35,828 nucleotides of DNA from Sedimentisphaerales bacterium. Lineage in GTDB: Bacteria; Planctomycetota; Phycisphaerae; Sedimentisphaerales; Anaerohalosphaeraceae. The position numbers and the translations under genes were made by a program. Where the stretch lies: positions 1 through 35,828 of the forward strand of contig JANQGW010000154.1 in the NCBI GenBank assembly GCA_028282905.1, given 5' to 3'. Below, in pieces: positions 1-8,815 of this stretch (position 1 is the first letter of the stretch; each line of letters starts with the position of its first letter). Under the pieces are notes generated by a model that worked only from the letters and a program-made list of their open reading frames with translations, ran no database searches and had not been told where the DNA came from.

Positions 1-284
1 ACAGAAGAAAGTATAATCAGAAAAAACATGCTAACCGGAAGTCAAAATCGTCAAAAGTCTCTACTGACTAACTGTCCCATTTTGGTTGAAACGGTACAGA
101 TATACTTAATAGAGCTAAATTCTCTGAATCGTTCAACAAAGTAATATTAGATTGTGGATACAGCTTTATCTTTTGAGATACTTTTTCAAAAAAATATTTA
201 TATTTATTAATGAGAGCCTGTTAGACTGACTAAGACAGATAATTCATAATGGAAAATTTATGAACGCAAACAAGAGGTCTGATA

Positions 285-2324
285 ATGTACATAGCAAGGG
301 TCGAAATAAAAAACTTCCGTTGTTTTAAAGAACAAATAGTTAGGTTTAATGAGGGTGTAAATGTTATTATCGGGGAAAATAACGCTGGGAAAACAGCGCT
401 TCTAAAGGCTCTTGGCTTAGTATTTGATAGTAGGACTCGTGGAAGATTGACAATGCACGATTTTCATCAGGGGATTGAAGAATTTGACGTTCCACCTTCT
501 ATAACTGTTAAAGTTACACTTAGATCTTCAGGGGATAGAGATACTATTGATGACAAAGCTCTTGTTGCAACATGGCTTACTAAACTTGATTCACCATGGG
601 AGGCTACGCTTACTTATAATTATTTCCTACCGGAAGAGGAGGCTATAAAATTTAATAGAAGATTGGGGGCCGCAACAGGTAAACAGGAATTTTGGGGTAC
701 TGTTGAGTATTTCTTGCCTAAATATATTTCTCGAATATATGCTGGAGAGTTGACTGCACAGAATAGAGTTGAGCCTGAATGGTTAAATAAATTTAACTAT
801 CAGTTTTTAGATGCAATTCGCGACGTAGAATCCGAATTGTTCTCAGGAAGCAATCCTTTATTGAAGTCAATGCTATATCAGGTGCTTGACAGTGACTTGG
901 CAGATGATGATGAGGGCAATAAGGCTAAGCATCTCAGAAATCAGAAATTTAATAGATCATCTAATATTTTAAAAAGGAGACTTGTTGACAGATTAAAGGT
1001 TGATTCGCTTTTTAACCTAGTAAAGCAAACAGGGGCAGGAGATGGAGGTGAGCCAGTTATTGAAGGGAACATTGCTGAACAAGATATTATCTCAGCTTTG
1101 AAGATGTATATTAGGAGCTCTGGATTTGAGTTACCTGCGAACTATAATGGGCTTGGATATAACAATTTGATATATATATCACTGGTTTTGGCAAATCTCG
1201 ATTTTCAGACAAGCATTAAGCAGCGGGGACAAAATGCAGCCCTTTTTCCTTTGTTGCTAATCGAAGAACTTGAGGCACATCTACATCCCGCATTGCAATA
1301 CAAACTCCTTAAATACATTAATAGCCGTATAAAGGACAACCCTAAAAGCAGACAGGTGTTTTTAACCACTCATTCGACTCATGTCACATCTGCATGCGCT
1401 CTTGATCAAATTATCTGTATGAGTATTAACGATGGAATGATTTCAGCGTCTTATCCTGGTAAAGTTTTTAGCGATAATATAGAAGGACGTAAATCGAAAA
1501 AATATGTGGAGAGATATCTTGATGCGACAAAATCAAATATGCTTTTTTCAAAAGGATTATTGTTTGTTGAAGGTTTGGCGGAACAAATACTTTTGCCGTG
1601 TTTTTCTGAATACATTGGAAGTATACTTGAAGAAAATCATATCGCTATTATTTCTGTTGGCGGCTCAACATTTAAGCATTTTATGCCTATTTTTGGTGCA
1701 GTGGACAATCAAGAGTTGAAGAAATATTCTCTTAAACGGAACATTGCTTGTGTCGTCGATGCTGACCCAAGTAAGAAGGTCAAAAACATAGCTAATGCTA
1801 GATGGAAACAAAGCTGGCCATATGAAATGAACTATAATACAGACAACTACGATTATAACAATAAATCAAGTGTTGTAAATAATCTTGATGCTATGTGTTC
1901 TGAGGTTTCCGGGATCAGAGTTTTTACTGGTGAAAAAACATTAGAATATGACATTGCGTTGTCAAATGCGTTGTCAGATTTATTGTTAACATCCTCTTGT
2001 AGGCATAAAGATAAGCTTGAAGATTATATGTCGGACCCAAATCAGAAACAGGAGGGCTTTGAAGCTTTAATTGAAGATGAGATTACCAAAGAAGCTTTAG
2101 ACGCAGTTTCCCCAGAGGAAAAGCAGAAAGAGGACAGGTTTGCCACATACTATCTCCTGTCTGTCAATGAAGGTAAGGGTGAACATGTCTTTGACCTGGA
2201 AAGACAACTAAGAGAAAATCTTGAAAAAACTGCTCCCGAACGCAAAAATTTTATTGTTCCCAGCTATATAGCACAAGCTATTAAATGGGCCAGTGGTATC
2301 ACGGAGGAAGGAACTCCAGATTAA
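285..2324 (+). CDS. gajA: Gabija-type OLD-family ATP-dependent nuclease (GajA-like)
   Basis: 679-residue protein with an N-terminal ABC/SMC-like ATPase and a C-terminal TOPRIM nuclease, the plan of class 2 OLD proteins. Visible: Walker A GENNAGKT at residues 30-37, Walker B/D-loop LLLIEELEAHLHP near 323-335, a TTHSTH switch histidine motif near 360, then TOPRIM elements LLFVEGLAEQ near 425 (acidic E) and ACVVDADPSKK near 488 (DxD). A UvrD-like helicase overlaps its 3' end, which is the defining Gabija pair: GajA cuts DNA during phage attack when nucleotides that inhibit it are depleted. ATG 285 has an AAGAGG ribosome site 7 bases upstream. It is about 100 residues longer than the GajA I recall from Bacillus; the extra length seems to lie in the region between the ATPase halves and in the C-terminus. 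A stand-alone OLD nuclease is the alternative, less likely given the partner. The 284 bases upstream hold no gene. Confidence 0.9.
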   Translation: MYIARVEIKNFRCFKEQIVRFNEGVNVIIGENNAGKTALLKALGLVFDSRTRGRLTMHDFHQGIEEFDVPPSITVKVTLRSSGDRDTIDDKALVATWLTKLDSPWEATLTYNYFLPEEEAIKFNRRLGAATGKQEFWGTVEYFLPKYISRIYAGELTAQNRVEPEWLNKFNYQFLDAIRDVESELFSGSNPLLKSMLYQVLDSDLADDDEGNKAKHLRNQKFNRSSNILKRRLVDRLKVDSLFNLVKQTGAGDGGEPVIEGNIAEQDIISALKMYIRSSGFELPANYNGLGYNNLIYISLVLANLDFQTSIKQRGQNAALFPLLLIEELEAHLHPALQYKLLKYINSRIKDNPKSRQVFLTTHSTHVTSACALDQIICMSINDGMISASYPGKVFSDNIEGRKSKKYVERYLDATKSNMLFSKGLLFVEGLAEQILLPCFSEYIGSILEENHIAIISVGGSTFKHFMPIFGAVDNQELKKYSLKRNIACVVDADPSKKVKNIANARWKQSWPYEMNYNTDNYDYNNKSSVVNNLDAMCSEVSGIRVFTGEKTLEYDIALSNALSDLLLTSSCRHKDKLEDYMSDPNQKQEGFEALIEDEITKEALDAVSPEEKQKEDRFATYYLLSVNEGKGEHVFDLERQLRENLEKTAPERKNFIVPSYIAQAIKWASGITEEGTPD

Positions 2325-4138
2325 TGCCTAATCCTTTGATAATTAATTCAGATACTGATATAGATAGCATAGAAGATCACTTTCGTGTATTTGCTGGGCC
2401 GGGTGCGGGCAAGACATATTGGCTAGTCAACCACATAAAAAATGTTATCAAAAAATCAGCGAGACTATCCCCAGCTTCTTATATTACCTGTATCTCATAT
2501 ACAAATGTTGCAGTAGAAGAGATTATTGGAAAGTTGGGGTCACTTTCTGAGTACGTAGAATGCTCTACAATTCATAGTTTTTTGTATAAATATGTAGTCA
2601 AGCCGTATATACATCTTGTTAAAGATGAAGATGGCTCTCCGCTAGTTAATTATGCTGAAGTTAATGGACATGATGAACATAGGCCCTCGGATAGCAAGAT
2701 AAAAAGTTGGTTGCAATCGGTTGGAGCTCGTTTTAATTATTATGGTAATAAGTCGGAAGTCTATAAATATGTCAAAAAGTTGAAGTGGATTCTTGATAAA
2801 ACAACTGGCGAATGGAATTTCAAGACAATAACCTTTGCTAGTCCTCCTCAGTACTTCCCAACAAGGAGTCTTAACTCGTATAAGCAGTTTTATTGGCGAG
2901 ATGGCATAATTGATCACGAAGATGTGCTTTATTTTTCATATAGGATATTAGATGAAAATCCAATAATTAGAGAATTGCTGAGCCAACGTTTCCCTTATAT
3001 TTTTATTGATGAATTCCAAGACACAAGTCCGGTTCAAACACAAGTGGTTAAGTGGTTGGCCGCCGAAACAACAGTAGTTGGGACAATTGGAGATGTTGAG
3101 CAATCAATTTATAGCTTTCAAGGAGCTATATACCAAGATTTTGAAGAATTTAGTATAGATGATTGCATTACCTATAAAATTGAAAATAACCGTCGTAGTA
3201 CTGATAACATTATTTCTTTGTTAAATCATGTTCGAGCAGATGAGCTAACACAGGCCGGTACTCGTGGTATTGAAGGAGAGCGTGTTAAAATTTATATAGG
3301 TGAAATCACAAATGTCATTTCAAGAATTAGAAATGATTTGTCGGTTGGAGAAATTCTGACAATATTGGCCAGAAATAATGATGAAGTGAGTAGCATCAGA
3401 AGATCTGATATTCCCGAGAATAGTAATTTATGGCATCGTATTGAGCAAGCAGATAAAGATAGATATAGATTCTTGCAGCACTTAGTAGCATCTGCCGAAA
3501 TAGCTCTTCAAGGCAACTTATCTTCAGCAATTAAAAGGCTAGAGCATGGTTTAACCTTAAAAACAAAGAGAAGGGGGCAAGAAGAGATCAGAAAACCTTT
3601 CAAGCTTATAAGAGGTTATGAACTTAATGAAATAACCGGTATTCATCAGAGGGCCTTAGCGGTAGCATTACTGGAACATATCATCACAAATTATGAGGTT
3701 ATAAAAAATGGTTCGATTCTAGAGGCATATCAAGCGTCTAACGATATAATAGAATCCATTGTTTCCTCTTTATCATTGACTGGTGTTCGTAACGGATCTT
3801 TTAAAACAATTTCAGAATCTAATCAATATAGCGATCTTGCAAACTCAATAAGCCTTACGTTTAATGAGTCGCGTTCAATTCGGACAATTCACCAAGCCAA
3901 AGGAGCACAGTTTAAAAATCTTCTTGTAAGCTTTAACCATATAGATTCTCAAAGAGCTACAGAACAATTGAGACATATCTTAAATCCTCAAAATTTTGCG
4001 AATTCTGAGGAAAGGAGAATTACTTATGTTGCGTTGAGTAGGGCTATAGACAATCTGTTTATTTCTATGCAAACTTTGACAGATGTAGAGGTTGAGCAAC
4101 TAGAGAATATAGGTTTAGAGGTGTTGCATGTCAATTAG
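2324..4138 (+). CDS. gajB: Gabija-type UvrD/PcrA-like helicase (GajB-like)
   Basis: 604-residue superfamily 1A helicase. Motifs in order: Walker A AGPGAGKT (residues 24-31), motif Ia TCISYTNVAVEEI, motif II FIDEFQDTSPVQ near 227, motif III GDVEQSIYSFQGA, NNRRS (motif IV), TIHQAKG (motif V, near 521) and YVALSRA (motif VI, near 569). I chose ATG 2324 over an in-frame ATG at 2285 because it overlaps the stop of the nuclease gene as TAATG, has a GGAGGAAGGA ribosome site at 2303-2312, and gives a protein starting shortly before motif I as in UvrD proteins. Translational coupling implies a fixed stoichiometry with the nuclease. In Gabija the helicase is thought to act on DNA ends or termini and activate GajA. 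All helicase motifs look intact, so the system may be functional. Confidence 0.9.
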   Translation: MPNPLIINSDTDIDSIEDHFRVFAGPGAGKTYWLVNHIKNVIKKSARLSPASYITCISYTNVAVEEIIGKLGSLSEYVECSTIHSFLYKYVVKPYIHLVKDEDGSPLVNYAEVNGHDEHRPSDSKIKSWLQSVGARFNYYGNKSEVYKYVKKLKWILDKTTGEWNFKTITFASPPQYFPTRSLNSYKQFYWRDGIIDHEDVLYFSYRILDENPIIRELLSQRFPYIFIDEFQDTSPVQTQVVKWLAAETTVVGTIGDVEQSIYSFQGAIYQDFEEFSIDDCITYKIENNRRSTDNIISLLNHVRADELTQAGTRGIEGERVKIYIGEITNVISRIRNDLSVGEILTILARNNDEVSSIRRSDIPENSNLWHRIEQADKDRYRFLQHLVASAEIALQGNLSSAIKRLEHGLTLKTKRRGQEEIRKPFKLIRGYELNEITGIHQRALAVALLEHIITNYEVIKNGSILEAYQASNDIIESIVSSLSLTGVRNGSFKTISESNQYSDLANSISLTFNESRSIRTIHQAKGAQFKNLLVSFNHIDSQRATEQLRHILNPQNFANSEERRITYVALSRAIDNLFISMQTLTDVEVEQLENIGLEVLHVN

Positions 4139-4177
4139 ATATTTATAGACTAAGAGAATGATAAATTCGGAATTTCA

Positions 4178-4294
4178 ATGAAAGCTCAACCTTGGACAAT
4201 ACTCCTGACAATGCTGGCAGGATGGATGAATCGACAGCAACAGGAGATAATCGATCCCCTGTCCATCCATCTTTTACCATCCATTAAACGATAA
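4178..4294 (+). pseudogene. 5' stub of a transposase (IS copy 1 of 3)
   Basis: The ATG at 4178 opens a 38-codon frame starting MKAQPWTILLTMLAGW, clearly homologous to the start of the full transposase at 34291 (MKTQPWTILLVMLAGW) and of the truncated copy at 24990. Similarity stops near 4254, about 25 codons in; the remaining codons to the TAA at 4294 belong to unrelated DNA. The bases just upstream of the ATG also resemble those upstream of the 34291 copy, so an IS left end may be kept. The stub lies only 40 bases after the Gabija helicase. Confidence 0.8.
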
Positions 4295-4500
4295 AGAAGG
4301 GCGGCTGCCTTGTATCCACCTTTTTCAAAACTAACAACAAGACTTGAAAGTTGCGGGTATACTTTTGAATCAGGTATGGATGATATGGCTCTATAATTTG
4401 AAAGTGGTTTCTTTGTTGATATTCCTGACAGTATATTCTTTGGTGGTATTGATGCAGGATTAACCGTTTCTTTTTGGGTATACGCTTGCTTTAAATAGTG
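4255..4500 (-). pseudogene. Remnant of a LacI/XylR-type periplasmic-binding-like regulator
   Basis: Read on the minus strand this stretch is open for about 80 codons, with no start codon and a TAG just upstream (4503-4501). The peptide contains ISSIPDSKVYPQLSSLVVSF followed by EKGGYKAAALLYRLMDGKR. The pattern of a conserved serine, then GY-AA-LL-RLM-G, is that of the end of the sugar-binding domain in LacI- and XylR/AraC-type regulators. Its 3' end is cut at the boundary with the transposase stub at about 4254. Such regulators usually sit beside polysaccharide-use genes in planctomycetes, which suits the exported-protein block that follows. The family assignment is from memory of motif spacing and is moderate. 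The rest of the 4139-4683 gap (4501-4683) shows nothing that I recognise apart from the leader of the sigma factor gene. Confidence 0.5.
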
Positions 4501-4683
4501 CTATATTGGTGTAGTATTCCGCTGAAATAATAGCAACTACGCTGCACGGCAGCCATAACTCCTAAATCTTGCCGAGTGAATTACGATTTTGACTTAATGT
4601 GATTATTTTCGAAGAAAATCTCAAAAAAAAACGAATTTCCCTCTATTTCCTTTACGTAGAAGTTATCAAACAGGACTTTTTCA

Positions 4684-5241
4684 ATGGTAAATCCTAGTGA
4701 CACATTAAGTTCTTCTGACGACCGTGGGCAGCAATTTATGAAGCTTTATATGGGTGTGCAGCGTCGCCTTTATAGTTTTGTGCTGTCAATGGTTCCCAGT
4801 CCCGTAGACGCTGATGACATCGTCCAAGAGACGGTATCAGTCATGTGGACCAAGTTTGACGAATTTGAGATAGGAACGGACTTTGCCGCGTGGGCATTGT
4901 GTATTGCACGGTACCAGATCATGAACTACCGGAAACGCAAGATAACAACACAAAAAAGATTTAGTAATCAGACAATCGAGTCCATTCAGGCAGTTGTAGA
5001 AGCCGGAAGTGAACAAGACGATGAACGTCGTGAACTCTTGCGTCGCTGCTTAAAGAAATTGAAAGACAATGAACGGAAGATTCTCTATTTCCGGTATGAG
5101 GTTGGCTCAACCCTTCGAATTGTTGCCGAACGCATGGGCCTCAATATCAATACTGCTTACAGTGCATTAAGCCGCATTCATGTATTACTGCTGAAGTGCA
5201 TTCGCAAAAACATGATAGACAGAGAGGTTGAACTGGAATGA
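4684..5241 (+). CDS. ECF-type RNA polymerase sigma factor (planctomycete/verrucomicrobial subgroup)
   Basis: 185-residue sigma-70 family protein with only regions 2 and 4. Region 2 spans roughly residues 18-85 and includes VDADDIVQETVSVMW and the promoter-melting segment FAAWALCIARYQIMNYRKRK. Region 4 is around 120-175, with the HTH RIVAERMGLNINTAYSALSR. ATG 4684 has CAGGA about 8 bases upstream. Its stop overlaps the start of the FecR gene (ATGA), so the two are co-translated. In planctomycetes this subgroup is commonly paired with FecR-like membrane proteins in front of exported-protein genes. It therefore probably redirects RNA polymerase to a small regulon that may include the LamG genes downstream. 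No matching -35/-10 pair was found that would prove this. Confidence 0.93.
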   Translation: MVNPSDTLSSSDDRGQQFMKLYMGVQRRLYSFVLSMVPSPVDADDIVQETVSVMWTKFDEFEIGTDFAAWALCIARYQIMNYRKRKITTQKRFSNQTIESIQAVVEAGSEQDDERRELLRRCLKKLKDNERKILYFRYEVGSTLRIVAERMGLNINTAYSALSRIHVLLLKCIRKNMIDREVELE

Positions 5242-6929
5242 AGGCTGAGCAAATTAACGAACTCTACAAATTGCTGAATGCCCTGCGGGAAGGGGTCATT
5301 ACCGATGCGCAATTTGACCGGTTGGATGCCTGGCTCTCATCTGATGAGCATGCGTGTCAGGTCTATGTCGATTATGTGAAGATGTGGGCGGAGTTGGAAA
5401 GTTTCCAGACGGCTGCCAAGCCTGGTTATGATCCATTACTGGCTGATTCGCTGCAACCGGATGAAAAGACGGTGATTGATCCACATCTCTGGAGACAGCT
5501 TGCAGAAAACGAAAGAACAGCTCCGACCATCCAGATAGAAAAACACATAGAGAATGAACCGGTCGAGCCGATTGTGTTCGAGCGGATAAAAGTTGAACGA
5601 AAAGTTTCAAAATTTTCAATATTCACTGTCGTTTTTTCCGCTGCGGCAATGCTGCTGCTGGTGCTGATGGTCAAACTGAACCCGATTCGTCCCACGGTTG
5701 CTTTGCTGACCGATTCTATCAATGCCGAATGGTTAAATGCCAAAGGGAAACCGTTTAGCAATGATGTTCTTAAGCAAGGGGATGCTTTGACATTAGCGAA
5801 GGGATTAGTCGAAATTACATTTGATGATGGTGCTGTGGTGATTATCGAAGCTCCGGCAGTAATTGAAATCGAAAGCCCCAAGAGTATGTTTCTTGCCAGT
5901 GGTAAAGTCAGCGCGGTTGTTTCGGAATACGCGATTGGATTTACGGTTAACACGCCTAGTGCCACCGTCGTGGACCTTGGCACAGAATTTGGTGTCAGTG
6001 TTGAAGGTGACGGCCAATGCAGCCTGCATATGTTCAAAGGCAAGGCGAATCTGATTGCCGGACAGATTGGCCAAAAACGAACCAGTCAGGTGGTTGCTGA
6101 AAATGAAGCCAAAAGTGTGGATGCTATAACCGGTGTGATTCGGCCGGTTCAATTTTTCAGGAAGGGTTTCGTTCGGCGAATTGACTCTGCAAGTGCGTTT
6201 GTCTGGCGGGGACAGAATCTGAACCTTGCTGATATTGTCGGCGGCGGAAACGGTTTCAGCGAAGGCCAATACGGATATTCTGTCGATCCGCTAACCGGCC
6301 TTATGAATGCGGATTTAAGGTTTGGAACTCGAAAAGTTGAAGCTCGCTTTATACCAGTCCCGGACTGCTCGTTTATTGATGGTGTATTTGTTCCTGACGG
6401 TGAAAAAGAAGTGGTTGTCAGCACCCAAAACCATGTATTCAAGGAATGCCCGGATACCAACAGCCAGGTTTACTCCCCGATTGTGAATGTACCTGTTGGA
6501 TGGGGTAATACTATTGAGACGACACGGTTACATTTTGGGGCAGAAGTGTATGGCGGCGCTGCCAGGCCTGCGATTAGTATGGAACCCAATCTGGGCATTA
6601 CTTATGATCTGGAGGCAATACGAAAAACGCTTCCTGAAGGCGTAACGATTGAACAATTGCAGGCGATCTGCGGCATCAGCAGTGAGGTCATTCCACGATG
6701 GAATATGAATGTTAAGGCATCAATTTGGGTGCTTGTTGACGGCCAGGTGCGATATGAAGCCGTCAACATTGATGTGCTTTCCGGAAAGCACAATGTGCAA
6801 GTTGAGTTGAGTGAATCGGATCGTTTTTTAACATTGGTTGCGACGGATGGCGGAGATAGGGTGGATAATAGCGATGCTAATAATCACGATGCCTGTTTCT
6901 TTGGAAGGCCTGTTCTAATACTAAATTAA
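5238..6929 (+). CDS. FecR-domain membrane protein, probable anti-sigma/sensor partner
   Basis: 563 residues. The N-terminal cytoplasmic part (about 1-125) starts with a helical segment typical of FecR proteins (LREGVITDAQFDRLDAWL). One transmembrane helix follows near 127-148 (SIFTVVFSAAAMLLLVLM), then a FecR domain at about 165-290 with the characteristic TPSATVVDLGTEFGV and FKGKANL segments. The outer C-terminal 270 residues form a beta-rich planctomycete-type extension of unknown ligand. The start overlaps the sigma factor stop by 4 bases, so the pair is one transcription unit. The likely role is to hold or release the sigma factor in response to an envelope or carbohydrate signal. That is inference from gene pairing; the FecR domain itself is clear. 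Confidence 0.88.
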   Translation: MKAEQINELYKLLNALREGVITDAQFDRLDAWLSSDEHACQVYVDYVKMWAELESFQTAAKPGYDPLLADSLQPDEKTVIDPHLWRQLAENERTAPTIQIEKHIENEPVEPIVFERIKVERKVSKFSIFTVVFSAAAMLLLVLMVKLNPIRPTVALLTDSINAEWLNAKGKPFSNDVLKQGDALTLAKGLVEITFDDGAVVIIEAPAVIEIESPKSMFLASGKVSAVVSEYAIGFTVNTPSATVVDLGTEFGVSVEGDGQCSLHMFKGKANLIAGQIGQKRTSQVVAENEAKSVDAITGVIRPVQFFRKGFVRRIDSASAFVWRGQNLNLADIVGGGNGFSEGQYGYSVDPLTGLMNADLRFGTRKVEARFIPVPDCSFIDGVFVPDGEKEVVVSTQNHVFKECPDTNSQVYSPIVNVPVGWGNTIETTRLHFGAEVYGGAARPAISMEPNLGITYDLEAIRKTLPEGVTIEQLQAICGISSEVIPRWNMNVKASIWVLVDGQVRYEAVNIDVLSGKHNVQVELSESDRFLTLVATDGGDRVDNSDANNHDACFFGRPVLILN

Positions 6930-7051
6930 TACTTCCTGGGATTGAGCAATTCGAATGATAATCTCAAACATGGAATGTACGACCAAGAGCACCTTGTACA
7001 AGATAGGAAATAGACAATACATCGGAATTGTTTCAGTGAACTTAAATAATC

Positions 7052-7074
7052 GTTTTGTGAGCGGTTCACAAAAC
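7052..7074. promoter_or_regulatory. LacI-family-like operator palindrome
   Basis: Perfect 9-base arms GTTTTGTGA and TCACAAAAC around GCGGT. The centre TTGTGAGCGG matches the left half of the classical lac operator, and the whole looks like a LacI-family site. It lies about 40 bases before the start of the first LamG gene, where a repressor would block initiation. A simple hairpin in the leader RNA is the alternative. No LacI gene is intact in the window, but a remnant of a related regulator lies at 4255-4500. Confidence 0.5.
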
Positions 7075-7110
7075 AACAATAGAGCGTTTGGATGGAAAGG
7101 GAAGATGAAA

Positions 7111-7953
7111 ATGAATGCAATGAAAAGAACAAAAATGTTAGTTGTCTTAGCACTGGTACTCTCGACATCGCTGTTCGCCGGCACAACCGTGATGCAGTGG
7201 GGCTTCGATGCAACAAGCGGAGCCGTTACTGTCCCTGTCACCGATGACAGCGGTACTGGTAATGACGCTACGGACCTGATCCACAGTACTACTGCTCCGG
7301 TTTATACCGGTGACATCCCGACGAACACCCAGTTCGTTACCGGTATTGGTTCGGTTGATTTTACCGGGACTGCCGGCGGCTTATCAACGGCTGCCTCCGC
7401 TGGTGTTGGCAGTGGACAGGGGATGCTGGCGGCTGCGGACGTTGCCGCTGCGGGCGGTTTTACGATGGAAGTCTGGGTTAAGAATGCGGTTGATAACAGT
7501 AGCAGTGGACCGGCTTTTGCTCTTAATATGTTCGGTGGTCACTGTCTGGGCGTTTCGGATACTGATGAGGGTGTTAAGATTGGTTATTTCCATGGCGATA
7601 ACAGCAACGATCTTTTGTGGACGACGGATTATACGACCTCCGGCTCGTGGACGCATTTGGCGGTGGTTCTGAAGACAACCGATCCTGACGGCAAAGTGTT
7701 TACTGAAGTAACCAGCTATGTGAACGGTACGGCAATTTATACCGGCAGTGTTACGCTGCCGTGGTGGCTGGACCGCGCTACCAGTGTCGCCAACCATCAA
7801 TATGGTGACTGGGGCGACCTTGAAGGGCTAGTCTATGAGCCGCGCATTAGCCTTGGTGCTCTGGAGGCAAGTGAATTTACGGTTGTCCCGGAACCGGCTA
7901 CGATGCTGTTGTTGGGACTGGGTAGTTTAACTGTGTTGCGTCGCAAAAAATAA
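7111..7953 (+). CDS. LamG-domain exported protein with PEP-CTERM anchor
   Basis: 280 residues from ATG 7111, chosen because AAGGGA lies 8 bases upstream and the protein then begins MNAMKRTK followed by a hydrophobic signal peptide ending near LFAG. An ATG at 7105 is also possible. Residues about 25-245 form a LamG/concanavalin-like jelly roll (WGFDATSG opening; GGFTMEVWVKN; WTHLAVVLKTTD; LVYEPRISLGAL end). The C-terminus VVPEPATMLLLGLGSLTVLRRKK is a PEP-CTERM sorting signal: the PEP motif, a hydrophobic helix and basic residues. Exosortase would process it at the membrane. The LamG part is nearly duplicated in the next gene. The likely role is carbohydrate or surface binding; the ligand is unknown. 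Confidence 0.88.
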   Translation: MNAMKRTKMLVVLALVLSTSLFAGTTVMQWGFDATSGAVTVPVTDDSGTGNDATDLIHSTTAPVYTGDIPTNTQFVTGIGSVDFTGTAGGLSTAASAGVGSGQGMLAAADVAAAGGFTMEVWVKNAVDNSSSGPAFALNMFGGHCLGVSDTDEGVKIGYFHGDNSNDLLWTTDYTTSGSWTHLAVVLKTTDPDGKVFTEVTSYVNGTAIYTGSVTLPWWLDRATSVANHQYGDWGDLEGLVYEPRISLGALEASEFTVVPEPATMLLLGLGSLTVLRRKK

Positions 7954-8815
7954 TTATACCAATAACGTTAACGGCCTGACTCCAATCAATATTGTCAGGT
8001 CGTTAATGATGTGTATGAAGTATTGTGTGATGTTTGGATGTCATGAAAAAATGGTCAGGAAATGTTATTTAGGAGTCAAAAAATGAAAAAATTATTAATG
8101 GTCTTAATTCTTCTGGCGGCGGTTCCGGTATATTCGGGCACGACCGTTATGCAGTGGGGCTTTGATGCGAGTTCAGGCAATGTGACTGTCCCGGTCAACG
8201 ATGACAGCGGTACGGGCAATGACGCCACAAATCTTCTTCATGGTACTGCTCCTGTGTATAGTGCTGACATCCCGACCAATACCCAGTTTGTAACCGGAAT
8301 CGGCTCGATTGATTTTACCGGGACTGCCGGCGGCCTGTCAACGGCTGCCTCCGAGGGTGTTGGAAGCGGACAGGGGATACTGGCGGCTGCAGATGTTGCC
8401 GCTGCGGGCGGTTTTACGATGGAAGTCTGGGTTAAGAATGCGGTTGATAACAGTAGCTCTGGACCGGCATTTGCTCTTAACATGTTCGGGGGGCACTGTC
8501 TGGGCGTTTCGGATACTGATGAGGGCGTTAAGATCGGTTATTTCCATGGCGATAACAGCAACGATCTTTTGTGGACGACGGATTATACGACCTCCGGCTC
8601 GTGGACGCATTTGGCGGTGGTTCTAAAGACAAACGATTCCGACGGCAAGGCGTTTACTGAGGTAACCAGCTATGTGAACGGTACGGCAATTTATACCGGC
8701 AGTGTTACACTGCCGTGGTGGCTGGACCGCGCTACCAGTGTCGGCAACCATCAATATGGTGACTGGGGTGATCTTGAAGGGCTGGTCTATGAGCCGCGCA
8801 TTACGCTGGGAGCTT
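7187..8815 (+). repeat. Tandem duplication of the LamG module (7187-7860 and 8144-8815)
   Basis: Two direct copies of about 675 bases spaced 957 bases apart, with a one-codon difference (first copy HSTTAPVY, second HGTAPVY) that shifts the offset to 954. The core near 7441-7680 against 8395-8634 is almost identical at DNA level, with only about ten differences counted by eye. The edges are more diverged, and the sequences after the module are unrelated. This pattern suggests duplication followed by gene conversion of the core. Confidence 0.85.
7969..8005 (+). terminator. Hairpin after the PEP-CTERM LamG gene
   Basis: TAACGGCCTGAC at 7969-7980 pairs with GTCAGGTCGTTA at 7994-8005: a 12-base stem with one G-U pair and a 13-base loop, 15 bases after the stop codon. 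There is no T tract, so it may be an attenuating or mRNA-stabilising hairpin instead of a full intrinsic terminator. Confidence 0.5.

Noticed and set aside
2285..2323. Upstream ATG at 2285 as the helicase start
   Set aside because: It would add 13 residues overlapping the nuclease and lacks a ribosome site; ATG 2324 has GGAGGAAGGA and the stop-start overlap.
5426..6043. Long minus-strand open frame antisense to the FecR gene (also 5805-6269)
   Set aside because: Lies wholly under a clear FecR domain gene, has no ribosome site, and its composition is that of a reverse-frame shadow.
7310..8626. Matching plus-strand alternate-frame ORFs (7310-7672 and 8309-8626) that look like a conserved protein pair
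   Set aside because: Their resemblance is caused by the duplicated LamG DNA in another frame, not by selection on that frame.
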